Shown: one piece after another, positions 53,557 through 64,000 of the stretch
How positions within the stretch are numbered: position 1 is the stretch's first letter
Layout: each line of letters starts with the position of its first letter
Source of the DNA: Comamonas koreensis
GTDB taxonomy: Bacteria > Pseudomonadota > Gammaproteobacteria > Burkholderiales > Burkholderiaceae_C
Reading direction: 5' to 3'
Assembly: GCF_021026195.1 (NCBI RefSeq)
Contig: NZ_JAJNCT010000029.1
Coordinates: 1-64,000, forward strand
DNA: 64,000 nt
The notes under the pieces: generated by a model
What the model was told of the DNA's origin: nothing
Seen by the model: only the letters and a program-made list of their open reading frames with translations
Database searches by the model: none
Made by a program: the position numbers and the translations under genes

Positions 53557-55572
53557 TTAATTTCCCAGCCTTATTCTCAAGTAGTCATAGTCATTGAACG
53601 TGACAATGCCATTAGGAAAGAAATCGTCCATAAATTGGGTAGCACTATCAACTGAAACACTGGAATCCAATGCCGACCTCACTAGAGCGTAGGCCCCGGC
53701 GATGTGCGGCGCAGCAAAAGAGGTTCCAGTGCCGCTGAAAAGTTGATTATTGACTGAGAAAACTAAATCAACACCAGGCGCCAACCACATAGACGAGCTT
53801 GATTGAGTTCCGTAATTCATGGGATTTGCAATATTAGCCCCAAAAAAACGTGAGCCAGTGTCTTTATGGGTAGAAGATGCTTTAATAACATTGGAGAAAC
53901 ATGATGGTGCATTGATCGCGTTATCGTAACCATTATTCCCAGTTGAGACAATCACCGGAACATTATATATAAACTTCAAAGTGGCAATGGCATTGACAGC
54001 ATCTTGGTGTAAATGATCACAACTAGAGTTGTAGGCAACACCATCTCCTTGGCTTATATTGACGACTATCTTTCTGTTAGCAGACTGATTTGCTACTTCA
54101 TTAAGGGCTTTGACCATATCCACATAAAACATTCTAGGGGAATATGTAGCGTCGCTGGCATTCACCTTATGAAGTGTACCTACATTAATGGCGAATACAT
54201 TGGAACCGTACGATACTCCCTTATACGCCGGATGGGCTGCAGCATTACCAAGAGCAATGGACGCTACGCTATCTCCGTGACTACATGCACCTTCATCGAT
54301 AGCCAGACCGCCACCTGTTACAGGCCGTCCAATTCCGCAGGGATTGCTGTAGCCTCCAGTTCTACCGGACACTGCCCCATGCATCGCGCCTGTCGAGTCC
54401 ATATTTCGGCACCTTGACACCTTTCTTTCAGCAGGATTGTGGGTGTTAAAGCAAGCCTGCAAATAATCTCGACCGTCGTATTGAGGTTGTGTGAGCGTGG
54501 CTCCCGTATCAAGAATTGCAATCCAGGCATTATTACCCGTATTGGATGCCCAAGTCTGTGCCAGATTCATCCCTCCGGGTCCACTCGATGTACTCACATT
54601 CATCTGCGGGCTGAAAGAAGAATTTTTTTCATAAATTCTATCAATCCTGGGATCTCCCTTGTTAATTAGCGACATGAGTTCACTTCTATCCAGACCTATG
54701 ATTGCTAAATTAGAGCCTTGCATGACCGTGAGCTCTTTTATCTTCTCAGGAAATATCTCACTAAATATGCTTGCAAACAATTCCTTGGAAATTTTATCTT
54801 GCTTCAAGAAGGCGTCTTTGCTATAGAATTTTTTTACATCATTTATATCAGGCGGCGATTTTATTTTAATAAAATATGACCGCACCTCAGCATATTTATC
54901 GTCTATCAAAATATCTACATTGTGAATAATATTCACATTACTGGAATCTTCTTTATCATCAATTACTGCATAATTTGGATCATTTTTTATCTTTGAAGCA
55001 GTAGCTTCATCAGCAAGTACTACCTTATAGCTTATTAAACTATTCTCATCAGGGGCTTCATCTAAGGGCTCAACCGAATACTCACTTTCAATCGCACGCT
55101 CAACCTTCTCCGTCAGCGTGTCGTCCTTATTTTTTATAAAGATGACCTCGCCTGATTCCGACAAAGTCCACAGCGGAAGTGATGACCTCTGAGCGACTTT
55201 TATTTTTAATCGATTGTCTTGATTAGTCGAATTTTTAACCGAGAGTTTCTCATAGTCCTCACGGGGGGCGATATAGCCAATATGACTAATAGTGTCAAGC
55301 TTGTAGAGTACATCAATATCTTTCGCAGGCAAGTTGATATCAATGCTTTTGCTGTCTTTATTAAAAGAGCCTTTTTGTCCAAGCACCGCCTCCACTTCTG
55401 AAATCGCATCGGTACTTTCAGAGTTTGCAGAAATGGATAGCCTTATAGCCAGATTTCGCTCTGGCGTATATTTGAAATTTGCAATGTATTCTTTCACGCT
55501 ATAAATGTTGTTAGGAGCAGCTTCTGATATGCCGCAAACCAACACAGAAAGCAAAGCAATCTTCGTTTTCAT
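53557..55572 (-). CDS. Secreted S8 family (subtilisin-like) serine peptidase
   Basis: 671 residues. A signal peptide (MKTKIALLSVLVCGISEAAP) starts at 55572 with GGAG upstream, which I prefer to 55614. A ~330-residue N-terminal region of unknown fold precedes the S8 catalytic domain: D355 in IAILDTGATLTQP, H432 in CSHGDSVASIALG, S618 in GTGTSFAAPHIAG, and the oxyanion Asn in VIVSTGNNGYDN. The domain looks active. Codon use is strikingly AT-rich compared with the host, and it sits between two parts of a broken hipBA locus, so horizontal acquisition is clear. Confidence 0.92.
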   Translation of the reverse strand: MKTKIALLSVLVCGISEAAPNNIYSVKEYIANFKYTPERNLAIRLSISANSESTDAISEVEAVLGQKGSFNKDSKSIDINLPAKDIDVLYKLDTISHIGYIAPREDYEKLSVKNSTNQDNRLKIKVAQRSSLPLWTLSESGEVIFIKNKDDTLTEKVERAIESEYSVEPLDEAPDENSLISYKVVLADEATASKIKNDPNYAVIDDKEDSSNVNIIHNVDILIDDKYAEVRSYFIKIKSPPDINDVKKFYSKDAFLKQDKISKELFASIFSEIFPEKIKELTVMQGSNLAIIGLDRSELMSLINKGDPRIDRIYEKNSSFSPQMNVSTSSGPGGMNLAQTWASNTGNNAWIAILDTGATLTQPQYDGRDYLQACFNTHNPAERKVSRCRNMDSTGAMHGAVSGRTGGYSNPCGIGRPVTGGGLAIDEGACSHGDSVASIALGNAAAHPAYKGVSYGSNVFAINVGTLHKVNASDATYSPRMFYVDMVKALNEVANQSANRKIVVNISQGDGVAYNSSCDHLHQDAVNAIATLKFIYNVPVIVSTGNNGYDNAINAPSCFSNVIKASSTHKDTGSRFFGANIANPMNYGTQSSSSMWLAPGVDLVFSVNNQLFSGTGTSFAAPHIAGAYALVRSALDSSVSVDSATQFMDDFFPNGIVTFNDYDYLRIRLGN

Positions 55573-56089
55573 AAATACTCCAATCTTCATATGGTTAAAT
55601 GAAACGGGAGACACTCACAGCCCGTCGAAAGCTAATGATTTTATTATTCAAATGAATAGATAAGCCACGCAGCTCTCAAGAAGCCTATGACACTTTTATG
55701 AAAACCTATTTGGTATAAATGCTGATTATTATAAATAATATGTAATAAGCAACAACTAATGTTTTCGCCTCAATTTACGTAACCAGTCAGAGAATAAATT
55801 CTCAATAAATTTCAAGGTAAAATTGAATCAAAAGGGTGCGCTAGTGCACAATCCTGTAGATCGCATAAGACTTGTAATGAATTTGTCCCTCACTGGCAAT
55901 GCAAAAAGGTAGCATTTCTCGCTGAGACTAGAGTGAGATGCAATATTAAAATATAATTAGTGATAATAAGATAATTTTCAGAGTTATCTCTGAATAGAAG
56001 CAGATCCGCCGTTCATTCTGTTTCTTTTTCTACACGGCATAATTACCTGTAGAAACAGATTGAATTTAAGATTGTTCATTCAACCGTCA
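55573..56089. other. AT-rich intergenic region of the inserted segment
   Basis: About 515 bases, low GC, no gene I can support on either strand. It presumably contains the promoter of the subtilase. Confidence 0.5.
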
Positions 56090-56539
56090 ATGAGTGCAGA
56101 TGACGTTGTGCCGAAAATTGCTTTTGTTGGGATCCGAATTAGCGAGTCCGGCTCGGGTTTCCAAGGCCATTCGATGGCAGTTGAAGATTTTTCATCTGAA
56201 ACGCGGCGTCCTAAGACCACGAACTGCGTCATGATCCGCCTTGGACATGTCCCGCTTGATCGTCCGCTATCGATGCGCCCCACTGCATCTGGCTATGAAC
56301 CTGTATACCGCTATGCTGCTGTCGCCGACAATTGCCCCTGTGAACCTTCTGAGGACTATGTCCCATTTCAAGGGAATCGCGAGCTAAGTAATGGAAAGTT
56401 TTTGGCTGCGCGAGTCATGCGCCTTGCTGTCTATATGATTGAATGCAGTTTCTCTTTATGTCACTACTCGCACGCTCAGGCATGCCTGAAAGCTCCAACT
56501 GGCCGCCTAACGCATCGACCACATGGAGCACGTTTTTAA
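56090..56539 (+). CDS. Unrecognised hypothetical protein, C terminus probably scrambled
   Basis: 149 residues from the ATG at 56090 (a TTG at 56060 is also in frame). Residues 1 to ~125 read like a genuine protein (KIAFVGIRISESGSGFQGHS, NCVMIRLGHVPLDRPLSMRP, YAAVADNCPCEPSEDYVPFQ) but I recognise no family. The last ~20 residues are simply the antisense of the hipB remnant, so the original end was lost at a junction near 56465. No ribosome-binding site is visible. It may be a truncated cargo gene of the inserted segment. Confidence 0.35.
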   Translation: MSADDVVPKIAFVGIRISESGSGFQGHSMAVEDFSSETRRPKTTNCVMIRLGHVPLDRPLSMRPTASGYEPVYRYAAVADNCPCEPSEDYVPFQGNRELSNGKFLAARVMRLAVYMIECSFSLCHYSHAQACLKAPTGRLTHRPHGARF

Positions 56540-56700
56540 GACGTACTGTGGGCTGCCAGACTCCAAGTCAACGACAAACCGCGAGCCCACTCCCTGCCCA
56601 CCCCCGCTACCAGCGCCAATGCTTGCTGGGTAAGCCCCAGTCGTTTGCACACTAGGCGCAGCGCTGTGGCCAGTTGTTCTGCATTCTGGATAGAGGACAT
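56466..56700 (-). pseudogene. hipB: hipB-like antitoxin pseudogene with two frameshifts
   Basis: From the ATG at 56700 one frame reads MSSIQNAEQLATALRLVCKR, LGLTQQALALVAGVG, an Xre-type helix-turn-helix start. An 11-base imperfect duplication then shifts the frame; the second frame continues SRFVVDLESGSPQYVLK, and a further shift in an A run gives VLHVVDALGGQLELSGMPE. Joined, these are a typical HipB sequence (..GVG-SRFVVDLESG-..VLHVVDALGGQLEL). It cannot make a functional antitoxin. Its presumed operators remain intact upstream. The 3' end merges into foreign DNA near 56465. Confidence 0.78.
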
Positions 56701-56715
56701 GCTGTGTAGGTTTAA

Positions 56716-56735
56716 AAATTCCCGATCGGGAATTT
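56716..56735. promoter_or_regulatory. Candidate HipB operator 1
   Basis: A perfect 20-base palindrome centred at 56725.5 with core TTCCCGATCGGGAA, 16 bases upstream of the hipB start. An imperfect TATC...GGATA-like element (56735-56753) adjoins it, reminiscent of the E. coli HipB site TATCC-N8-GGATA. Confidence 0.75.
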
Positions 56736-56767
56736 ATCACCCCTTCTGGGATAAAAAATACAGCTTT

Positions 56768-56783
56768 ATTCCCGATCAGGAAT
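56768..56783. promoter_or_regulatory. Candidate HipB operator 2
   Basis: ATTCCCGATCAGGAAT, a palindrome with one mismatch, centred at 56775.5, exactly 50 bases from operator 1. Confidence 0.75.
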
Positions 56784-56813
56784 ATTTGCTACATGGAGTT
56801 CGCTAAATACAAA

Positions 56814-56837
56814 AAAAGATCCCGATCGGGATCTTTT
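56814..56837. promoter_or_regulatory. Candidate HipB operator 3
   Basis: A perfect 24-base palindrome centred at 56825.5 with core GATCCCGATCGGGATC, exactly 50 bases from operator 2. Its A and T flanks would also let it act as a weak bidirectional terminator. Confidence 0.7.
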
Positions 56838-57054
56838 CTCAAGCATGTAAACGAATATCGTCAAAGTCGGCTGGAACCAGGGACCCAATTTGGTACATGC
56901 ATGGCTTTGTGGTTCACCCAAATTGCCAACTCTGAAATAATTTCAACTTATTGTTTTTATTAAACAAATTCAATAAGACTCTGCGAATATTGCTAACTTA
57001 ATTGCCAACTTCTAAGCATCTCCAAAAAAGTAGGCAAGGCTGCTGGCTCCAATG
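56838..57054. other. AT-rich region between operators and lpdA terminator
   Basis: About 215 bases without a gene. A repeated ATTGCCAACT element occurs at about 56923 and 57001, of unknown meaning. Confidence 0.4.
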
Positions 57055-57082
57055 AAAAAAGACAGCCCAAAGGCTGTCTTTT
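57055..57082 (-). terminator. Terminator of the aceE-aceF-lpdA operon
   Basis: GACAGCC / GGCTGTC with a CAAA loop (57061-57078) and, on the - strand, a TTTTTT tail from AAAAAA at 57055-57060. It lies 27 bases past the lpdA stop. Confidence 0.92.
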
Positions 57083-57108
57083 ACAGAGTGGCTCAAGACC
57101 AGCTGGTC

Positions 57109-58953
57109 TTACTTGCGCGCGGGCGGCACATCGGTGCAAGTGCCATGGGCCACTTCTGCGGCCATGCCAATGCTTTCGCCCAAGGTCGGGTGCGGGTGGA
57201 TGGTCTTGCCGATGTCCACGGTGTCTGCACCCATCTCGATGGCCAGCGCGATCTCACCGATCATGTCGCCGGCGTGCGTGCCGACCATGCCGCCGCCGAG
57301 GATCTTGCCGTGGCCATGGGCTTCGGGCGAGTCGTCGAACAGCAGCTTGGTGAAGCCTTCGTCGCGGCCATTGGCAATGGCGCGGCCCGAGGCCGCCCAG
57401 GGGAACAGGCCCTTCTTGACCTTGATGCCTTGGGCCTTGGCCTGGTCTTCGGTGAGACCCACCCATGCCACTTCGGGATCGGTGTAGGCCACCGATGGGA
57501 TCACGCGGGCATTGAAAGCGGCAGCAGCCAGCTCCTTGTTGCCTTGCAGTTCGCCAGCGATGACTTCAGCGGCCACATGCGCTTCGTGCACGGCCTTGTG
57601 TGCCAGCATGGGCTGGCCCACGATGTCGCCGATCGCGAAGATGTTGGGCACATTGGTGCGCATCTGGATGTCGACATTGATGAAGCCACGGTCCGTCACG
57701 GACACGCCTGCAGCTTCTGCGCCGATCTTCTTGCCATTGGGCGTGCGGCCCACGGCTTGCAGCACCAGGTCGTACACCTGGGGTTCGGGCACGGTCACGC
57801 CGTCCTTGGCAGGCTCGAACGAGACCTTGATGCCTTCGGGCGTTGCTTCGGCAGCCACGGTCTTGGTGTTGACCATGATGTTGTCAAAGCGTGGCGCGTT
57901 CATCTTTTGCCAGACCTTGACCAGATCGCGGTCAGCGCCTTGCATCAGGCCATCCATCATCTCGACCACATCCAGGCGAGCGCCCAGGGTGCTGTAGACG
58001 GTGCCCATTTCCAGGCCGATGATGCCGCCGCCCAGGATCAGCATGCGCTTGGGCACCGCCTTCAGGTCCAAAGCGCCGGTGGAATCGACCACGCGTTCGT
58101 CCTTGGGCATGAAGGGCAGATGCACTGCCTGCGAGCCCGCAGCGATGATGGCCTTCTTGAACTGCACCACCTTCTTGCCGCCGGTCTTCTCCTGGCCATC
58201 GCCCGAGGTTTCCTGCACTTCGATGTGGTTGGCGCTGACGAAGTTGCCATAACCGCGCACGATCGTGACCTTGCGCATCTTGGCCATCTGGCCCAGACCG
58301 CCGGTGAGCTTGCCGATGACCTTTTCCTTGTGTGCGCGCAGCTGGTCGATATTGACCTCTGGCGCGGCAAACTTGACGCCGGCGACTTCCAGGTGCTTGA
58401 CCTCGTCCATCACGGCCGCCACGTGCAGCAGGGCCTTCGATGGAATGCAACCCACGTTCAGGCAGACGCCGCCCAAGGTCTTGTAACGCTCGATCAGCAC
58501 CACTTTGAGGCCCAGATCGGCCGCGCGGAATGCCGCAGAGTAGCCGCCAGGGCCGCCGCCCAGCACGACCACGTCACAGTCTTCATCGACCTGGCCGCTG
58601 TAGTTGCTGGCCACCGGGGCCGGCGCAGCGGCTTGCGCTGCGGGAGCCGGCGCAGCTGCTGCCGGAGCCGGTGCGGGCGACGAGGCTGCCGGTGCAGGTG
58701 CTGGGGCAGCGCCCTCCGCCGCTTCCAGCGACAGGATCACCGATCCTTCGGCGACCTTGTCACCGATCTTGATCTTGAGTTCCTTGACGACGCCGGCATG
58801 GCTCGACGGGATTTCCATCGAGGCCTTGTCCGATTCGACGGTGATCAGCGACTGGTCCTTGGCGACGGTGTCGCCAGGCTTCACGAGCAGCTCGATCACG
58901 CCCACTTCAGCGAAATCACCAATGTCGGGGACTTTGATATCTACGATTGCCAT
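57109..58953 (-). CDS. lpdA: Dihydrolipoyl dehydrogenase (E3) with N-terminal lipoyl domain
   Basis: 614 residues. Residues 1-80 are a lipoyl domain with the modified K43 in [11 protein letters not shown], followed by an Ala/Pro hinge (~80-120). The flavoprotein core then begins: [18 protein letters not shown] for FAD, the redox pair in [13 protein letters not shown], an NAD-binding [12 protein letters not shown] and the C-terminal HPHPTLGES with the active-site His. It reoxidises dihydrolipoamide in the pyruvate dehydrogenase complex. Lipoyl-bearing E3s are known in Neisseria and Ralstonia. Last gene of the operon, 15 bases after aceF. Confidence 0.97.
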   Translation of the reverse strand: MAIVDIKVPDIGDFAEVGVIELLVKPGDTVAKDQSLITVESDKASMEIPSSHAGVVKELKIKIGDKVAEGSVILSLEAAEGAAPAPAPAASSPAPAPAAAAPAPAAQAAAPAPVASNYSGQVDEDCDVVVLGGGPGGYSAAFRAADLGLKVVLIERYKTLGGVCLNVGCIPSKALLHVAAVMDEVKHLEVAGVKFAAPEVNIDQLRAHKEKVIGKLTGGLGQMAKMRKVTIVRGYGNFVSANHIEVQETSGDGQEKTGGKKVVQFKKAIIAAGSQAVHLPFMPKDERVVDSTGALDLKAVPKRMLILGGGIIGLEMGTVYSTLGARLDVVEMMDGLMQGADRDLVKVWQKMNAPRFDNIMVNTKTVAAEATPEGIKVSFEPAKDGVTVPEPQVYDLVLQAVGRTPNGKKIGAEAAGVSVTDRGFINVDIQMRTNVPNIFAIGDIVGQPMLAHKAVHEAHVAAEVIAGELQGNKELAAAAFNARVIPSVAYTDPEVAWVGLTEDQAKAQGIKVKKGLFPWAASGRAIANGRDEGFTKLLFDDSPEAHGHGKILGGGMVGTHAGDMIGEIALAIEMGADTVDIGKTIHPHPTLGESIGMAAEVAHGTCTDVPPARK

Positions 58954-58968
58954 AGTGTGCGTCTCCGA

Positions 58969-60657
58969 TTACAGGATGATGCGGCGGTAGTCCGCCAGCA
59001 CCTGGCCCAGGTAGGCATTGAAGCGTGCGGCCGAGGCGCCGTCGATGACGCGGTGGTCGTACGACAGGCTCAGCGGCAGCATCAGGCGTGGCACAAACTG
59101 CTTGCCGTCCCAGACCGGCTTCATCGCCGACTTGGACAGGCCCAGGATGGCTACTTCAGGGGCGTTCACGATAGGCGTGAAGTGCGTGCCACCAATGCCG
59201 CCCAGCGACGAGATGGAGATGCAGCCGCCTTGCATGTCGGCCGCGCCCAGCTTGCCGTCGCGCGCCTTCTTGGCCAGCTCGCCCATTTCTGCGCTGATCT
59301 GGATGATGCCCTTCTTGTCGGCATCCTTGAGCACCGGCACCACCAGGCCATTGGGCGTGTCTGCCGCAAAGCCGATGTTGAAGTACTGCTTGTAGACCAG
59401 GGTGTCGCCATCCAGGCTGGTGTTGAACTCAGGGAACTTCTTGAGTGCAGACACCAGCGCCTTGATCACGAAGGCCAGCATGGTGACCTTGACGCCGCTC
59501 TTCTCGTTTTCCTTGTTCGTGGAGACGCGGAAGGCTTCGAGCTCGGTGATGTCGGCCTCGTCATTGTTGGTGACGTGCGGGATCATCACCCAGTTGCGGT
59601 GCAGGTTGGCGCCCGAGATCTTCTTGATGCGCGACAGGTCCTTGCGCTCGACCGTGCCGAACTTGCTGAAATCGACCTTGGGCCATGGCAGCAGATCCAG
59701 ACCTGCGCCGGAGCCACCACCGGCAGGCGCCTTGGCCGCCTGGGCCTTGGTCTGCACGGCACCAGCCATCACCTGCTTGGTGAAGGCCTGCACGTCGTCG
59801 GCGGTAATACGGCCCTTGTTGCCCGAGCCCTTGACCTCTTCCAGCGGCACGCCCAGCTCACGCGCAAACTTGCGCACCGATGGCGATGCATAAGGCAAGG
59901 CGCCCGATGGCGGTACGGTGGGGTTGTGGGCCGGCACGGCTGCAGCCGGCGCAGCGGCGACAGGTGCTGCTGCAGGAGCAGGTGCGCTGGCGGCTGGGGC
60001 AGGCGCAGCAGCAGCGGGGGCTTGTGCAGCCGGTGCGGATACTGGCGCTGCAGCGGTGCTGCCCTCCAGAATGGCGACCAGATCGCCAACATTGATGGTG
60101 TCGCCAATCTTGACCTTGAGCTCCTTCACCACGCCAGCGGCGGGCGATGGAATTTCCATCGAGGCCTTGTCGGATTCGACGGTGAACAGCGACTGCTCTG
60201 CGGTGACGGTATCGCCCACCTTGACCAGCAGCTCGATCACGGCCACGTCCTTGAAGTCTCCGATATCGGGGACCTTCACTTCGACCGGGCCCGAGGCCGC
60301 AGGCGCAGCAGCAGCCTGGGGTGCAGGCGTCGGTGCAGCTGCAGGAGCGGGTGCTGCAGCAGCCGGTGCCGCGGCGGCCGTTGCCGGTGCTTGCGCAGCG
60401 GGTGCGGAAGCCGCTGCATCCGCCGCTTCGAGCTTGATGATGACCGAGCCTTCGGCCACCTTGTCGCCAATCTTGACGACGATTTCCTTGACTACGCCAG
60501 CGTGGCTGGACGGGATTTCCATCGAGGCCTTGTCGGACTCGACGGTGATCAGCGACTGGTCCTTGGTGACGGTGTCACCGGGCTTGACGAGCAACTCGAT
60601 CACGCCCACTTCTGCGAAGTCGCCAATATCGGGGACTTGAATGTCAATCAATGCCAT
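58969..60657 (-). CDS. aceF: Dihydrolipoamide acetyltransferase (E2) of pyruvate dehydrogenase
   Basis: 562 residues. Two lipoyl domains: ~1-78 with K43 in [11 protein letters not shown], and ~120-195 with the same DKASMEIP core, each followed by Ala/Pro-rich hinges. Then the E1/E3-binding domain ([20 protein letters not shown]), and the catalytic acyltransferase domain ending in [14 protein letters not shown] with H535 and D539. It forms the complex core and transfers the acetyl group to CoA. The low-complexity linkers cover roughly 59930-60050 and 60290-60420. Confidence 0.97.
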   Translation of the reverse strand: MALIDIQVPDIGDFAEVGVIELLVKPGDTVTKDQSLITVESDKASMEIPSSHAGVVKEIVVKIGDKVAEGSVIIKLEAADAAASAPAAQAPATAAAAPAAAAPAPAAAPTPAPQAAAAPAASGPVEVKVPDIGDFKDVAVIELLVKVGDTVTAEQSLFTVESDKASMEIPSPAAGVVKELKVKIGDTINVGDLVAILEGSTAAAPVSAPAAQAPAAAAPAPAASAPAPAAAPVAAAPAAAVPAHNPTVPPSGALPYASPSVRKFARELGVPLEEVKGSGNKGRITADDVQAFTKQVMAGAVQTKAQAAKAPAGGGSGAGLDLLPWPKVDFSKFGTVERKDLSRIKKISGANLHRNWVMIPHVTNNDEADITELEAFRVSTNKENEKSGVKVTMLAFVIKALVSALKKFPEFNTSLDGDTLVYKQYFNIGFAADTPNGLVVPVLKDADKKGIIQISAEMGELAKKARDGKLGAADMQGGCISISSLGGIGGTHFTPIVNAPEVAILGLSKSAMKPVWDGKQFVPRLMLPLSLSYDHRVIDGASAARFNAYLGQVLADYRRIIL

Positions 60658-60678
60658 TGTGGTGTCTCCTGGTGCTAT

Positions 60679-63384
<2,706 letters not shown>

Positions 63385-63601
63385 GCTGGCGTCTCCTTCA
63401 AGTGATCTGCTATGAATGACTGTGCCAGAGTTTCTCACATTTTTTGAAGATTTCAAATAGCGGTCTTCATTTTCATATTATGGGAAATTGCTGCAAACGC
63501 ACAATCCACGGGCACTGCAGCAGGACGCCTTAGGGGACAAGGCGAACGATTTGTCCAGCATCAGGGCATGGCTGCCCTGCCCTCGTCTACACTCATCGAC
63601 C

Positions 63602-64000
63602 ATGAATTCGACCGAGCGCCCCGCCACCCCGCCCCCGAACAGCCGACCCCGTTTGGTGCAGATGTGGCAAACCTGGTGGCGCGGATTGTCACCTTCGAGA
63701 CAAGACCGTTATGCGGCCATTGCGCCGTTGGTAGCAGTGGTAATGTTTTTCATCGCCATCGTGGCGGCCTTTTGGTACTTGCGCAGCGAAGAGTTGGAGC
63801 GCGAACGCGAGGCCATGCGCCGGGATGTGGAATATGCCCAGCAGCGCATTCGGCTGCGCCTGTCCGAGCGCCAGGAGCAGCTGATGCGCCTGGCCCGCGA
63901 CGTGGGCAACCAAGACGTGGACAAGAACGGCTTCAATGACCGTGCCGACACGCTGATCAGCCAGTATGCCGAGTTGCAAGCACTGACTTGGATCGATACC
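63602..64000 (+). CDS. Membrane sensor histidine kinase, N-terminal part (runs off the window)
   Basis: 133 codons are open to the window end. After a short Pro/Arg-rich N terminus there is one membrane helix (AIAPLVAVVMFFIAIVAAFW), then a long charged helix (LERQEQLMRL and similar), and an acidic DVDKNGFNDRAD, continuing toward what looks like a periplasmic sensory region (SQYAELQALTWIDT). This agrees with the N terminus of PAS-containing sensor kinases encoded next to aceE in related bacteria; the kinase domain itself is outside the window, so the call rests on layout and position. Confidence 0.6.
   Translation, partial: MNSTERPATPPPNSRPRLVQMWQTWWRGLSPSRQDRYAAIAPLVAVVMFFIAIVAAFWYLRSEELEREREAMRRDVEYAQQRIRLRLSERQEQLMRLARDVGNQDVDKNGFNDRADTLISQYAELQALTWIDT

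Noticed and set aside
56814-56837. Operator 3 read as a simple terminator
   Set aside because: A-stem-T layout would permit weak termination, but it shares the core of two further palindromes at exact 50-base spacing, so an operator is the better reading.
59930-60420. Low-complexity GCAGC-rich tracts
   Set aside because: They encode the Ala/Pro-rich flexible linkers between E2 domains and are not separate repeats.

Overview
The window is a high-GC chromosomal segment that reads as Comamonadaceae, probably Comamonas or a close relative (inferred from gene content and gene order, not from a marker search). Supporting signs are a class Ia ribonucleotide reductase operon with a YfaE-type ferredoxin, an aceE-aceF-lpdA operon in which E3 carries its own lipoyl domain, orphan Bug-type solute receptors, an AdoCbl riboswitch in front of a TonB receptor operon, and CTGT-N8-ACAG LexA boxes.

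Layout. 1-650: a decayed LD-carboxypeptidase tail and no intact gene. 654-2654: lipoprotein gamma-glutamyltransferase with terminator. 2754-8911 (- strand): a 2-aminoethylphosphonate (AEP) uptake and degradation operon (binding protein, ATPase, fused permease, FAD oxidoreductase, phosphonoacetaldehyde hydrolase) with no PhnW transaminase. 9134-11928: an RNase H-like gene, then a KfrA-like DNA-binding coiled-coil protein divergent from a tyrosine recombinase. 11951-13002: membrane acyltransferase and tRNA-Pro. 13166-19216: MexEF-OprN-type RND efflux operon. 19598-21537: a degenerate alpha/beta hydrolase divergent from a LysR regulator. 21551-27900: a riboswitch-controlled cobalamin-type uptake operon (TonB receptor, BtuF/C/D-like proteins, CbiX-ferredoxin fusion). 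27962-34380: LysR gene, MHS-family transporter, hydantoinase/oxoprolinase A and B. 34806-38689: yfaE, nrdB, nrdA preceded by two NrdR boxes. 39011-39426: two further tRNA-Pro genes. 39506-46071: infA, an EVE-domain protein, a DUF2322 protein, a glutamine amidotransferase, a YbdK-type ligase, a KefB-type antiporter, an SBF-family transporter. 46095-48467: a radical SAM plus DUF4130 pair behind two near-perfect LexA boxes. 48519-53104: two orphan Bug receptors, a Tat-exported aldo/keto reductase, a VOC-fusion protein. 53155-56837: a ruined hipBA locus split by AT-rich foreign DNA carrying a subtilase. 57109-63384: the pyruvate dehydrogenase operon. 63602 to the end: the start of a sensor kinase.

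The observations I rate highest are: (1) hipB and hipA pseudogenes lie about 3 kb apart with an AT-rich segment (subtilase plus an unrecognised ORF) between them, and three CCCGATCGGG-type palindromes spaced exactly 50 bp apart upstream of hipB; (2) the radical SAM/DUF4130 pair, of unknown function, is evidently under direct SOS control; (3) the AEP operon appears to use an FAD oxidase in place of the PhnW transaminase. Start codons were chosen by ribosome-binding sites and coupling to the upstream gene where visible.
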